Assembly (NCBI RefSeq): GCF_020966635.1
Contig: NZ_JAJKFQ010000001.1
Location: 620,001 to 684,000 of the forward strand
Direction: 5' to 3'
Source of the DNA: Stieleria sp. JC731
GTDB taxonomy: Bacteria > Planctomycetota > Planctomycetia > Pirellulales > Pirellulaceae
DNA length: 64,000 bases
The notes below the pieces were generated by a model that ran no database searches, was not told where the DNA came from, and saw nothing but the letters and a program-made list of their open reading frames with translations. Of this stretch, positions 44,345 through 59,300 are shown in pieces. The position numbers were made by a program, and so were the translations under genes. Each line of letters opens with the position of its first letter. Position 1 is the stretch's first letter.

Positions 44345-47300
44345 ATGGCACGGAAAAGGATCCGGCTGCAGAGGCAGTCAGGGGTTGCGCAATTATTGCG
44401 CGAACAGAAACGTCTTCGTCTAGCTCGACTCGCCAGAAAACGTTTCTCAGCTCGAAAGTTACGGTCACCTTTCGAACGACTCGAAGATCGACATTTGTTG
44501 GCAACCCTTCACTGGGACGGTGGAGGTGATGGGGCAAGCTGGCATGATCCCTTGAACTGGGATTCCGACCAGACTCCGTTGGTGACAGATCATGTCATCG
44601 TTGAAGACTTGGCAACTGACCTAGTTGTTGATGTCTCCTCGAATATCGAAGTCGCATCAATCAATGCCAGTGAAAAGTTGCACGTCGTTGGCGCTCAGCT
44701 CAAAACTTCGTCGCTAATCGTCGGTGAGCTTGTACTCGAAGACGCTTCTCTTGCGGCATCTGATTCAAACACACTGACAACGCAGGTCCAAGGTCGACTG
44801 ACCATCGAGCAATCGGCCAGCGATTTCATGATCGTTGGGCAATTGCAAGTCGACGGAGATTTGTTTCTAGCGTCTCCCGTCGAGTTAGTCGCAGAAGGAA
44901 GCAATGCTTCGTTGCTCGTCAACGGCGATGTAAACCTAGAAAATGCGGAACTGCTCGCACGCAATGGCGGAGTGATCGCCATGCCGAACGTTCAAAAGTA
45001 CGCGTTCAATTCCAGCCAAAACAATGAGACTCGGTCCATCATCGCTGAAGGAGCAAACAGTCGCATTGATTTAAGTGGGCTGCGAAGTATCAGTGGAGGA
45101 TCACACTACGGGAGCCAATTAGATTTCGTCGCATCTAGTGGTGGTCAAGTTGATTTGTCCTCGGTCGTTTCCGTATTCGATCCGATCGATGGCAACTCTG
45201 AATTTCGAGCGATCAATTTCCGATCCGAGGATGTTGATAGCCGAATCGATCTTTCCTCGCTCGAATCGATTGTCGATCGGAATTCTACTGGTCGATCCAA
45301 GTTTGTGGCTTCCGATGAAGGATCAATCGAAGTACCCAATCTGCGGCAAGCCCAGGGCACCGCTTTCGTTCTTGGGAATGGCATCGATATCAGTGCGGTA
45401 GAATCGCTGATCGATTCGCATGTCACGATAGACGGTGTCGATCTTTCGTTGAGCGAATTGAGTGTTGCCGATCGAACAGAATTCGAGATCAGTGCGGGCG
45501 CGATATCGTTACCCTTGATTCGGTCGCTACGTGACGGCGCCGTGTCTTTGACGGCCGGTGGCAATTTTTCAGCACCGAGTCTTACCGAAATCGACGGTGC
45601 GGATTTCTCTGTTTCCGAAGGCGCAAGCTTGTCACTTCCCGGTGTGACTTCGTATGCGCACGGTGCATCGGAGACATCTATCAGTCGCGTTTGGGAAGCG
45701 GATGGTTTCGGATCGACAATCGAATTCCCGAATCTGGTTTCGATCACCGGCGCAACAACTTATGGCGGCACTCAGCTCATCAATGCAGTCGGCGGCGGCG
45801 AGATCAGCATGCCTGCCTTGCTGCAGGTGATTGATCCGGAAGAAGGAAACCAAAACTTTCGCCGGATGGAGATTTTGGCAACTGGGAATGGTAGTCAAAT
45901 CAATGTGCCGGCGCTAACGTCCTTCGTCGATCTATACGCTGATGGTTCAGGGCAAGCTTCGGCAATTGATGCAGCCCAGGGGGGCGTTGTTTATGCGCCT
46001 GCATTGACGCAGCTTCACGGTGTACGTTCGATTGTCAATTCACCCGGCGATATTCAAGTCGCTCAGCTAGTTCGCATCGAGAACAGTGATCTGACGGTTG
46101 ACAAGCAGCCGAGTTCGTTTGAATCCTTGGAATGGATAGAAGGCACCCGACTGAACCTTGTTCAAACGGATGCCGAACTAAACCTGATCAATGCTTTTGA
46201 ACGCAACCGTTTGGTGACCGATCAGGGCGCTAGCATTCAGATTCCAAACCTTAAGCGGATCAATGCTTCGGGGTTTGAAGCCTATGGCGGAACCGTAATT
46301 GCGTTTCCGTCGATTCAAGAATACCGATTGGATCCTGACCAGGCGAATTTTCAGCAAGCATGGATCGCGGATGGTAGTGGTAGCACGATCGACTTTTCGG
46401 GTCTGCGCTGGATCGAAGGAGGAGATTTATACAACACTCGTCTTTCGGTCCAAGCGAATGGAGGTGGAGAAGTCGATCTCCGCTCACTTCGCCAAGTAGT
46501 TGATCCGATCGAAGGCAACACAAGTTTTCGAAATACCAGTTTTGATGCCACAGGCGAAGGCTCGACAATTCGCATGGATCAATTGGCGAACGTCATCGAT
46601 CGAGATCCTAATCTTGCTACCTCGCTGACCGAATCCGACGGAGGGTCTTTGTTCGCGCCTTCACTAAAGACTCTTGTTAATGCGAACTTCATGCAAGGGT
46701 CTGCCGCACCTCCCGCACTGGTTCAATCAGGGCAATCGGTCATCACCATTGACGAAACAATGTCGATGCCCGTGTTCGCTCCAAGTCGTCAAAACGGCAC
46801 GGTGACTTGGATTGGAGGTGAGGGTGACTGGAGCGATCCGTTGATGTGGAGCGGCGGTCGAATTCCAGGTGTGAATGATGATGTCCTTTTGCCGAGTGGC
46901 ACCGTGACTATTACCAGCGGTAGCCAATTTGCTCGTTCAATCCAGGGCGCAGGAAACCTGTCGATCGGTGGTGGTGCACTGACGCTCTTTGGGCCTTCCG
47001 TATTCAGTGGAAACCTTGCGATTTCACCTGATGCGACTTTGGCCGTCCGTGGCCATCAAGCGAGTTTGGTTGTTGAAGGCCAACAGTCCATCGACGGAAT
47101 CAATCTGTTGGTTTCTGACGGAGCCGAGTTGCGATTTAAAGACGTCACCAGCTACGCGCACGGAGGTGCAAGCAACGTTCAGCGTGATTGGATTGTTCAA
47201 GGCAACGGCAGTCGGCTTGTCATGGACAGCCTGCAGCAGATTTCAGGAGGCGAGAACTACAACACCCAGTTGAACATCAAAGCGATTGCCGGAGGTTCGA

Positions 47301-50300
47301 TTGAGCTGCCAAATGTGACAGAGATTGCCGATAGCGCGATTGGAAACGCCAGCCTTCGTGCCATCAACCTCATCGCCACAGACCTTGGTAGTTCGATCAG
47401 TTTGCCCAGGTTGCAACGATTGCTTGATACATCGGTTGATCCAGAGTCCCCTGCTTCCTATTCGGCACTGCAGGCGTTGGCAGGTGGACGTATCGAGCTT
47501 GGGGCTTTACAGCAGGCTGTTGGGATCGAAGTGAAATTTGACTCGCCCAGTTCGCTGCCTCTTTCGACCGTTCAGCAACTTGACAACAGCCGTGTCGAGA
47601 TAGACTCGGTTGATTTGGATTTGCCGAACCTTGTAATTTCAACAGGCACATACTTTCATGCCAAGCATGCGACAATTCAGGTCGTGAACTTAGAGTCGCT
47701 TGTCGGTGGCGGATTGGCGGTTACTGCAAATGCCTCAATTGTTGCGACGAAGCTTTCATCGATTGATGGCACAAGTTTAGTCGCTCGTCGAGGCGCACGG
47801 ATCGAGCTGCCGCTGGTGACCAGCTATGCACATGCCTCCAGCAGCAATTCGCAAGCTCGCGTTTTCTCTGCTATTGGACATGGCAGTCAAGTCAGCCTTC
47901 CGGTGTTGTCTGTGATTTCGGGGCCGACAACCTACGGATCGCAGTTGGAAATCTTGGCCAGCAATGGTGGCGAAATCATGCTGCCGAGCTTGGAAAGCAT
48001 CACAGATCCCGGCGTTGGGAATTCGGCCTTTCGTGGCGTCCAATTGGTTGCCGATCAACCCGGCAGTCGGATCGCGATTCCGAGTCTGGTGAGCTTTATC
48101 GACCTCGGTGAAACCACGATTTCACAACAAACCACGGGCAGCTATTCAGGATTGTCGGTGAGTCGTGGTGCGGCTATCGATGCTGGCGTCCTCGCAACGC
48201 TAGCTGGAGTAAAAGTCACTCGCGATCATCTGTCGTCAATTGACCTATCAACCATCGAAGCGATTTCCAATGGAATGATCGAAGTCGCTGGGGATGACGT
48301 CTTGTCGCTCAGCGCTCTCGCGGATGCCTCTGGATCGGCAATTCGACTGATCGGAGTCGAAGGGCAATTGCCGGAATTGACATCGATCCAAGGCGGTGAG
48401 TTATTGATCAGAAACGGAGCAATCGTTGATGCTCCGAAATTGTCGAACATTGATTCGGCCGGTTTGTCGGCTGCGGGGGGACAAACAATCCGACTGCCGA
48501 ATGTTGTCTCGATCAGCCATCGGAGTACAGCATCTGGACAGCGAATGTCGTTGCGGGCGCAGGGGCCTGGCAGCCGTGTCGAGCTTCCGAACTTAATTTC
48601 AATAACTGGCGGAACCCATTACGACAGTCAAATTGCCGTTGAAGCACTTTCCGGTGGCGTTGTTGATTTGTCGGCATTGGAGTCGATCGTCGATCCCAGC
48701 GCTGAAGGTAACCTTAGTTTTCGCCGAGTCGATCTACTCGTCGAAGGTGTTGATAGCCAAATCGACTTAACCGCCCTTGAAACGTTCTCCGATGCCTTTG
48801 CGGGAAGCCTCTCTGGAAGCGATCTCTTTTCGACTGCGACATCGCGTTTTGGGGGAACGCTTGCGTTAGGAAACAACGTATCAGCGATTCCGATGTTGTC
48901 GGGTGTTTCAGTTTCCGTTGTAAAGCACGGCGTCATTGAAGGAAGTTTCGTACTCAATGACGATAGCGTTTTATCGGGTGATGGGACGGTCGTCGGGAAC
49001 ATTCAACTATCAGGATTGGTTCAGCCAGAACCGATTCTGACGATCGATGGAGACTTAGAGCTATCGCCGGGTTCGATTGTTGAATTTGACATCAGTGGAA
49101 CCACGCCTGGCACCGAGCACGATCGACTTGATGCCAATCATGTTCAGTTTGGTGGAGTTATCCGAACCGTCAAAGCGAACGGATACGATCCAATTCCTGG
49201 CGACAGCTTTCAAGTCCTGACATTCGATTCCAAAGCAGGAGACGCTCAGTACGAAGGTTTGGATTTTGGTAGTCAATTACTTTCTGCCGAACTTGGGCCG
49301 AGGTCCTTGGATTTTGTTGCTGGGTTTTCAAGTGGTCCGAGCGTCGAGTCTTTCCAGGTTTCCGATAGCGGTGTTGATCCTGACGGTCCCTTTCTGATTT
49401 TGGTTTTTAGCGAAGCGATCCAGTCGAGTAGCCTTTCGACTGCAGACCTGAACTTGGTTGGGCCTGGACGAGAAGCAATTTCCATTGAGTCGTTGGAAGA
49501 GATTGGTCAATCAGGCGATCTGTTCATCGTGCGGCCTGATCGCCAGAATTTCGTCAATGGTCGCTACGAACTGACTGTCGGTCCGGAGATTGAAGACCTT
49601 GTCGGCAATTGGATGAACCAGGACGGCGACTTCTTCAACGGCGAGCCAATCGAGGATCAATTCACCGCTGAATTTCAGTGGTCTATTCCTGACTTGGTTT
49701 TACAAGGCGGAACTCTCGCGACAGAACAAACAGACTATCGGTTTGGTGATTCAATCGGATTGCAATTCGGCGTTCACAATGACAGTACCGCTGTTGCAGG
49801 TGGCAGTCATTGGTTTGATCGGGTTTATCTTTCAAGCGATCCTGTCTTGGATGATGGTGATTTTCAGATCGGCGAAATCGAACAACTCAGTTCGGTCAAT
49901 ACGGACGCAATTTATAGCCGTGACGTTCAAGTCGTGTTGCCGCTGAACGAAAGCCGACCTGCGGGAACGTACTACCTGATCTTGTCGATCGATGATGGGC
50001 AACAGATCAGTGAATTGTCCGAATCCAATCACTACCTGTCTTCGGCGATTGAATTAAGTTTCCCACCGCTTGTTGATCTGTCGCCAGTGGTGGTCGATGG
50101 TCCACAGGTGGCTCAGCCTGGGCAGCCAACGCAGTGGCATTGGTCCGTCCAAAACCAAGGTGACTTGCAAACATCGACGTCCTGGTTTGATCAGGTGAGT
50201 CTGCGTTCGATCGACAACCCAGCGGAAGTCTATTTCGTGGGACATGTCTTCCATACGACGATCGCGATCGCACCTGGCGAAACGTATCAGTCCATGATGA

Positions 50301-53300
50301 CGGTCGATTTACCTGAAATCCCGGATGGGCAGTACCAAATCGAACTCGTAACCGATTGGAACGATCGGATTTTCGAAGGTCCCTATGAAGGGAACAATCG
50401 CATCGTCGGCGGTACCGTGACGATTGACCATCCGGATGTCGCGATCCTTGATTTCGACGCCCCAAGCAGTGCGCAGTCTGGTGAAACCATTTCGGTTCAG
50501 TGGGACTTTCGAAACCAAGGTAGTGGAGCGGCGTCTTCTTGGCATCAGAAAATCTATCTTTCAGCTGACGGTGAATTGTCACCTGACGATCGTCTGGTCG
50601 ACGAACTGATCATCAACGAGCCTTTGCTTGCAGGTCAGTCACGCCACACCGTTCGTATGTTCAATTTGCCGATTGATGTGCATGGGCAATGGAACTTGCT
50701 GATGGTTACCGACAGCGAAGACGACTTGGGAGAGTTGGCGGCCGGCGAATCCAATAATCTCACTCGTCGTGCGATCGACATCACGCAGTCGCCCTATGCG
50801 GATTTACAGATCTTGCAAGTTGAAGTGCCCAACTTGGCGATCGGTGACCCAGCCAAAACCACTGTCACGTGGACGGTTCTAAACCAGGGGACGGGGCGTG
50901 GGCAGACTCAGGAATGGATCGATTCGATCATCTTCAGTCCGAATGATGTATTTGGCGATTCAGATGACTTTGCCGTGGCAAGCTTTGGGCACTACGGCGG
51001 ACTCGATGTCCGGCAGCACTACACACGTTCTGAGCCAATCAGTCTGCCTGCCAATTTAAGCGATCGAGTCTATGTTTTTGTTCAAACAGATTCCTTGAAC
51101 CATGTTTTCGAAAATGGTTTGGAATCAAACAACGTAGGGATCGCGGCAAACGTCATTGATGTCATGCCGACTCCGCATGCTGACTTGATGGTCGAGCAAC
51201 TTACTGTTCCCGCTGCGGCCAACTCCGGAGAACTTACCGAAGTTACATGGACGGTTCGAAACGTCGGTCCGGGCATCACCAGTCGAGGTGATTGGTATGA
51301 CCAGCTAACGTTGGCGACAGATCCCGCAGGGCAGGATGTCGTCGAAGGTGTTGTTGCGCGAATTCAGCACTTTGGGCAACTTGGTGCCGGAGGTTCCTAT
51401 CAGCGTACGGCGATGCTTTCGATCCCTCACGGTTTGGAAGGCGATTACTACATCGTTGTCCACACCGCGAAGGACAACGCTCCGTATGAATTCATTTTTG
51501 ATGGAAACAACCGGACCATCAGCAGTGCTGTTAGTTTTGTTCAACCGCCTCCGCCGGATCTAGTCGTGACGGAAATCGTCGCACCAAGCGTCGTTGATGA
51601 AGGCAACACAATCGATCTGCAATGGGTCGTGGAAAATCAAGGTTTTGGGCGAGCGGACGCAAGCTGGTTCGATCGTGTGTACCTGCAGCCCGCTGGCGAC
51701 CTAGACGCACCGATCACCGAAATTGCTCGTTTTGAATATGCGGATACTCTTGCGGCCGGAGCAATCTATCAGCGTGGCGAGCAAATTCGTATTCCCAGAA
51801 AACTGATAGGGGCATTTCGTCTGTTCGTACAATCGAATGTTGGCGAGCTGCTTTTCGAAGATGACGCATTCGAAAACAATCGAACATCGCAGCCGATCAC
51901 GATCAACGTCCAGCCGCGGCCTGATTTACAAGTTGAATCGATCGAAATACCAAGTCGCATCACAGCAGGCGCGAGCCTCGCCCCAAGTTTTGTCGTCGTC
52001 AATCAGGGTTCTCAGGCTACCGACAGTACGCAATGGGTTGATCGAGTCTACCTGTCGTTGGATACGCTCGTTGACGAAGCGGACTTGTTGATTGGCGAGT
52101 ATTCCAATGGGGCAGCGCTAGCGATTGGCCATCGCTACAGCACTAATGCAGACAGCATCACGATTCCTCCGCAATATCGTGGGACGGTCTATGTGATAGT
52201 CCAAACAGATGCTTCCGATCAGCTCGACGAGTGGCCCGGTGAAGAGAACAACGTTTTCTATCAGCCTTTGGTGGTCGAGCGCGATCGGCTTGCTGATTTG
52301 GCGGTTAGCGATGTCGTCCACCCAGCCCAAGTTGTTGCGGGTTCCCGAGTGTCGGTTCGCTATACCGTCACAAATTTGGGAGAAAGTCCAACGCTCGGGA
52401 GCAGCTGGTTAGAGAACATCTGGTTGACTCGGGATAAGAATCGGCCGCATCCAGGGCAAGGGGATCTGGTCCTCAAATCGGTTGCTCATTCAGGTGCTCT
52501 GCAGCCGAATGCCGGCTACGAGAATCAGGTGGAAATCACCATACCCTCGGTTCTTGAATCGGGAATCTGGTACATCACGCCTTGGGTTGATCCGCTGGGG
52601 ATGATCGCGGAAGAATCCTTAGCGGTGGATGAAAATCCAGACGATCCGAGCAACTTGGATAGCAACAATTTAAAGGCTTCACAAGTTGAGGTTTTAGGAG
52701 CATTGCCGGATCTGATCGTGGCCGATCTGCAAACGTCAAGCAATCTCACAGCCGGCGATTCGGCTTCGATCACTTGGACTGTCGCCAACGTCGGGCTTGC
52801 CGATGCCGGGCCGGGCGGTTGGGTCGATCGAGTTTACCTAAGTGACGATCCCGATCCAAAGTCGGTTGATGCGAAAACGATGATGCTGGCGGAAGTCAAG
52901 CGAGATCGTTCGCTTGTCAAAGGGGCGTCGTACACACAGACAATCGACGTGACGCTCAGTCCGTCTGCTCGCGGTCAGTACATCGTTGTCGTTACCGATG
53001 ATGACTTGCCTCCGCAGCCTCAGATCGATCTCGGTGGGTTCTTCGGAAATCTGATACCGCCTGAAGAACAGTATTTTCCAGTGGTGGAAGTCTTCGAAGA
53101 CAACAATCAATTCGCGATTCAAGCAGCCGTTCAGCCGAACGATGCAAACTTGAAAGTTATCGCCTTTGATTTACCGTCCGGTGCCGAAAGCGGCGAGGCC
53201 TACACGTTTAGCTATACGGTTGAAAACGTTGGTACCGACCCCGTTTGGCCGGGAACTCAATACTGGAAAGATTTTTTATGGTTGTCGACCGACAGTGAGT

Positions 53301-56300
53301 TCATTCGCGAACGGTCGTCCTATCTCGGTTCCACAATTCATCTACAAGACCAGCCGCTTTCACCAGGCGAACGCTACACCGTCACATCCACGGTTGATTT
53401 ACCCGAAGGCACGTCAGGGGATTATTCCTTGTGGGTGCACTTGAATGCGAACAACGACAAATCGCCCTTCCTGTTTCCATACCTCGCTCGAAGGATCGAC
53501 GATCAATGGTATCCGGCTGATGAAGGTGAGAACGACCTATGGAAAAATCATTTCGACCACTGGGCCTTTGAAGATCCGTCAGACAATTTGGTGTTTGCTA
53601 ATTTGCCGATCGAGTATCGAGAAGCTGACCTCGTTGTCACCGATTTTTCCGTGCCGGGAACGGTGACATCCGGTCAAAGTGTCGATGTGACTTATACGAT
53701 TACTAATCAGGGGCAGCGTGCGACTCGGGTGGATCGATGGACCGATCGAGTCTTTATGTCCAACGACGTTTCACTCGATAATTTAGATCTTCAGCTGGGG
53801 ACCTCGCCACGTTTGAAAAGCTTGGCAGCCGGCGAATCATATACGAACACGATTCGCGTTCAGATTCCAGACGGGATTGATGGGGAATTCAGCTTGATGG
53901 TGTTCGCAGACTCGGCAGCTCAGGTTGACCGCAGCGCTCGTCCGAGTGATATCGGATTCCAAAACATCGGGATCGAATTTGAGCTTCCAGGATCGCTGGC
54001 GCCATGGGATTTAGCTTCGAACTCGGATCGCGAAGCGGCTCGCGGAAAGGTCAAAGAGTATCAGTTCGAAGGCAATAATATTGCGGTTCGAACGCTTGAC
54101 GTTTCGCCCGGATCGCTACCCGATCTACAACTCATCGACGTTCAGGCACCCACACGCGTCGAGCGCGCGCAGGATATCGATGTCTCCTACACCGTTTACA
54201 ACGATGGTGGAGACACCGTCGCCGGACAGGACGAATGGGTTGACTTGATCTACCTTTCGCGTGACGGACTACTGGATCTTACAAGCGACATCTATCTAGG
54301 TACGGTTGAGCACAAAGGCGGGCTCGTCGCTGGAGGTTCCTATCAAACGGATGTGACTCTTTCGTTGCCCGCACATTTGCTGGGATCCTACTTTGTCTTC
54401 GTCGTCACGGATCCAGATCGACAAAGCCCTGAAGGCGATGTGTTCGAGGGGCAATTCGAACGCAATAACGCGGCTCGTTCTGCATCGCCGCTGTTGATCG
54501 AGTTGCCGCCACCGGGTGACTTGCAAGTTTCTATGGTGACTGTTCCGGTGGCTTCCACGACTGGAGACGAGGTCGAGATTTTGTGGACGGTGACGAATGC
54601 CAGCAGCGAAGTCATTCAAGGGCATTGGACTGACAGTGCTTACCTATCCGATGACGCGACTTGGGATCTGCAAGATTCATCCGTTGGCGTATTTGAGTAC
54701 GACGGCAAACTCGACCCGGGTGAGAGTTATGTTGCGACGCTTCGAGCCGAAGTGCCGCCACTGACATCGGGAAGCTATCGGGCGATCGTTCGAACGGATA
54801 TACGCAACCAAGTCTACGAGGATATCTTCGAGGCAAACAATACGACCGCGTCTGCGTCTACGATGCAGGTCAGCGTGCCGGCGTTGACATTGGGAGTTCC
54901 CTTGGTGACGTCATTGGGTGGTGCTAGTCAAAAGCTATTCGCCGTCGACGTTCCACCAGATCAAACGCTGCGGGTGACAGCAACTGCGAATGACCAATCG
55001 ACCTACGAAGTCTATGTTCGATCCGGAGTGGCTCCGAGTATTCATGCCTATGATGCGAGTAGCGGTGGGATTCTTTCTGACCCCGTCACGGCGGTCGTGC
55101 CATCGACCATCGCCGGAACCTCTTATGTACTGGTTTCGGGTTTTGCAAAGGAATCTGATCAGTCCAGTGTGACATTACTTGCAGAGCTGTTGCCGCTAGC
55201 GGTTACCGATATTAGGACTGATGTAGGTGGCGATTCGAAATATGTGACGACTACCATTGTCGGTGCTCAATTTCACAAAGATGCGATTGTAAAACTTGTC
55301 CGACCTGGCTTTGCCGAGATCCTTCCGGTTAGCCAAAACCATGTGTCGGCAACAGAACGGATCGCCACGTTTGACTTCGAAGGCATGCCGCATGGGCTCT
55401 ATGACGTTCACGTGATCAATCCGGATGGTCAGACCGTGGTGGTTCCTTACCGGTTTCAAATCGCCCGAGCGATCGAACCAGAGGTCAGTATCGGAATCGG
55501 TGGTCCCCGATATGTGTTTGCCGGCGACAGTGGGACGTATAGCGTTTCGCTGGAAAACTTGAGCAACATCAATGCGCCGTACGTGTTCTACAGCGTCGGG
55601 ATTCCTGAACTTGGAATCAACAAAAATGTCTATCAATTGCCCTATACGCATTTCACTTCGAATTTGCGTGGCGGTCCGCAGGGTCCCCTTCTAGAAGTTC
55701 CTTGGGCTGAACTGGACTCAGCAGTCAACACCGATGGGCATGTGACCGCCAGCGGGTATCTGTTCGATCAGGCAGCCGATCGAAGCGCCGGGTTTAACTT
55801 TCAGGTGCAAACTTATCCAGGGCTGCGCGAGCTAAGCGACCACGCCTGGGAAGCGTTCAAATCAAAGCTTTACGAAGCGGTTCCCGAATACGCTCAGCAA
55901 GACTTGCTTGCCGATGGGCCATCCGCTCTGGATCAGCTTTCACCCGGATTATCGTTGGTGTGGGAAGCATTCGGCGCCGTTCCCGATCTACTCACTCAGC
56001 CCCTGATTCCGTTTCAGTTTCATGTGGTTGCGTCGGCGACGGCGATGACACGTGACGAATTCTTGCAGCACTCGTTGTCTGAAGCGAACCGGATCCGTGA
56101 AGGGATTTTGGCGGATCCAAATGCGGATGCGTCGCTCGTCAATTTGGCAGGCGATCGGGACATGTGGGATGCTTTATATGTTGCCTACCTGAATGAAAGT
56201 GGTCGATTTAGGCCATCAGATGTCGCGCCACCCACACATCGAGATCAAGAACTGGCAAGCTTGATGGCAACGCTTGCCGGTGGTGTGCTGTCGGGGCCTG

Positions 56301-59300
56301 GTGGCGAGCAAGTGATCTTGGCTGGAACCTTCGAGGACTTTTTCACGAAGCTGCGCCGTTGGTATGGACACGACCCATCGCGTCTAGCCTCACTGGACGA
56401 TGATCTCGTTCAATTCGATTCGGATTCGTTGTCATTCTTAGGGATTCTAAGAAGCCCAAACCCAGTCGCGGCGCTGCCCGGCTATGACGACTACGACCTC
56501 GCTGTGAGTGCGACAACGCATTTCCATGCGATGCGTGTATATGTTCCATGGGTTCCCTTTGGAAATCGCGGCATCGGGGTCCCGCCGGAGTATCAGGTTA
56601 ACGGGATCACCCCGAATGATGATGTCGCGTTCTTTCCGTTGAACTTGCAAGGGTACTACGACCAGCGAGGACGCTCGGTTGGTGCGTCTTCCATCATGGG
56701 GCCGTTCACGCTGGAGACAGGCGGCTTTGTCCCTGTAGCCACAGCTCTTCCGTTCAAGGTCAACTTTCAGAACGACCCGAACGCTCAGCGTGATTCGAAT
56801 GAAGTGCGAGTCGTCGTGCCTTTGGATGACAACGTCGATCCACAAACGTTTCGGCTTGGCGAGATCAAGGTCGGTGATGTCACGATTCGGATGCCAAGCG
56901 ATCGGTCTTTGTATCAAGGTGAGTTCGATTTTTCGCACACACTCGGATTCAATGTCCGTGTCAGTGGCGGTGTTGATCTGAAGTCCAACACGGCAACTTG
57001 GTTGATTCAAGCAATTGATCCATTAACCGGCGAAGTCCGCGCCGACCCAGCAAATGGTTTGTTGCCGCCGAACGATGCGCAAGGTCATGGTTCGGGTTTC
57101 GTAAGCTATAGCATCGAAGTTTCTGGCGGCGCCGAAACAGGAGACACACTGACTGCTAGCGCGCGTGTGATCCTCGACAATATGCCCGCCGATGATGCGG
57201 CGTCACTAATTTATCAAGTCGATTCCGATCCACCTGCCAGCACGCTGGATGTCACTCCGCTGAACGCTGGCAAAAATCATCTCGTCCGGTGGAATGTAAC
57301 CGACGGTGGTAATGGCAGTGGTTTCAAGCATGTCACCTTGTATGTCGCTGAAGATGGAGGCGACTTCAAAATATGGAAACGGCAGATTCCGGTGAGTGCC
57401 GGTGAAGAGATCTTTGCTGGACGAGCCGGTCACACGTACGAGTTTTTAGCTCTGGCGAGTGATCGTGCTGGCAACCGGGAATCACCTCCGACAGGAAAGC
57501 AAGCTGCTGACGATGGAACTCGGGTTTTCATCGGTGACTTAGTGCAAAATGGCGATGTTACTGGCACATCGATTCCGTCACCTCCGAGTCCAGTTAACAC
57601 GCCATCGGCGAATCCGATCTTTGAGATTGCTGAAAGGTTCGTGCCGTCCGAAGCCTCTGCGTCCAAACCGGCCTCCTACCAAACCGTATTGCAACCGTTC
57701 CGAGCGAAACAGTTCGTCGGCGGATTCCAACGAACGGCTGTCGATTCGCAATCTGAAGGAATCGGGCCTATGGCAATCGTTGAAACACCGCAGGGTGATT
57801 TGATTGTCAGTGGCGGTCCCGGACGCAATCAATTGTTCTTGGTCTCGGACCAAGGCGGCGCGAATGATCTGGTCTGGTCCGAGCTTCAATATCCGATTTT
57901 CAATCTGGCCTTCGATTCGTCAGGCCGGCTATGGGCAACCACGGGAGGCGGTCCGCTTCTAGAACTGAATCCGGATAACGGAACGATTCTGGCTGAACAC
58001 GGAGACGGTTTAACGATGGGATTGGCGATCGATCCCGCCAGCAATGATCTTTTCGTCGGTTCGCGTTTTGGGGTGGAACGCTTTGATCCAGATTTGAATC
58101 GTTTTACCAGGTTTTCTCGGGATCAAAACCTTCGCGTCGGAAGCTTGGCATTTGATTCCGAAGGCAAGCTTTATGCCACACGCTGGCCCCAGCGAGATGC
58201 GCTCGTCTCCTTCAACCAGCTGGGTCGGTCCCAGGCATTTTTGACATTTGATCATCCGGTCGATTCAATCGCATTCGGGAAAGCTGCCTCACCGCTAGAA
58301 GGCCTGTTGTTTATCACACACAACAGTGGCCAACTGACGATGGCCGATGTGGAGACGCGTCGTACGGTGACTTTGGCCGAGGGTGGAACTCGCGGCGATG
58401 TAGTAATGACCACGGCTGATGGACGTGTTTTTGTCAGCGGATCTAGCGCTGTTGATGTGCTGAGTCCAGTTCAGACTCCACAAGTTATTGCCACCAATCC
58501 AGCCGAACAGACGGTGGTGGCGCTACCGATCGGAATGGTTTCGGTCACGTTTAGTGAAGACATGCTCGTCGGAGATGGGACATCAGAGCATTCGGTTATC
58601 AATCCAGGAAACTATGCGATTGTTGATGCGTCTGGGCAGCACCAGACGATTGCCGAAGTGCAGTACCACGCCCCTTCAAAGACAGCCTATGTATTTGCAA
58701 GCGGGTTTGTTCCAGGGCATCAAACGCTGTACGTGGGTGAAGGAATCCATAGCGAAGGTGGGTTCGCTCTTTCTGGACGTCATGAGGTTCATTTTCAGAC
58801 GGTCAGTGAATTCTCTGGAAATGTTGACATTCAGCTCACAGGAACGCGATTTGACCGAAGCAGTCAAACATTGACCTACGAAGTGACAATTACGAACAAA
58901 GGCGACGAGGACTTGCTCTTACCAATGTCACTGGAGTTTGCCAGTCACGGCAATACAACAACCGTCGCTCCGGCTGAACCTGCGATTGCTATCGATCATC
59001 GACGATGGGTCTTTGATTTAGCGGATCAAGTTGGCAGTTCCGCACGCTTGCAGCCGGGTGAATCAACGATCGCCAAAACCCTTCGCTGGTTCGCACCCGA
59101 CCAAGCGATTGCCGATTTAATTCCGTCGTTCTTGGCGACAGCTTCCGCCAATCAGCGACCAGTCTTTGACTCGGTCATTGTGCAGCAGGTTCAAGTTGGC
59201 GAAGAGTATCGCTACCAAGCAAACGCGACCGATCCTGACGGGAACGATGTCGTCTACATGCTTCACACAGCACCACAGGGGATGAGCGTCGATCCCGACA

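Noticed and set aside
50007-50582. 191-codon minus-strand frame inside the giant gene
   Set aside because: Antisense to CARDB repeats, Arg/His-rich without a fold; several such shadows occur along the same gene.
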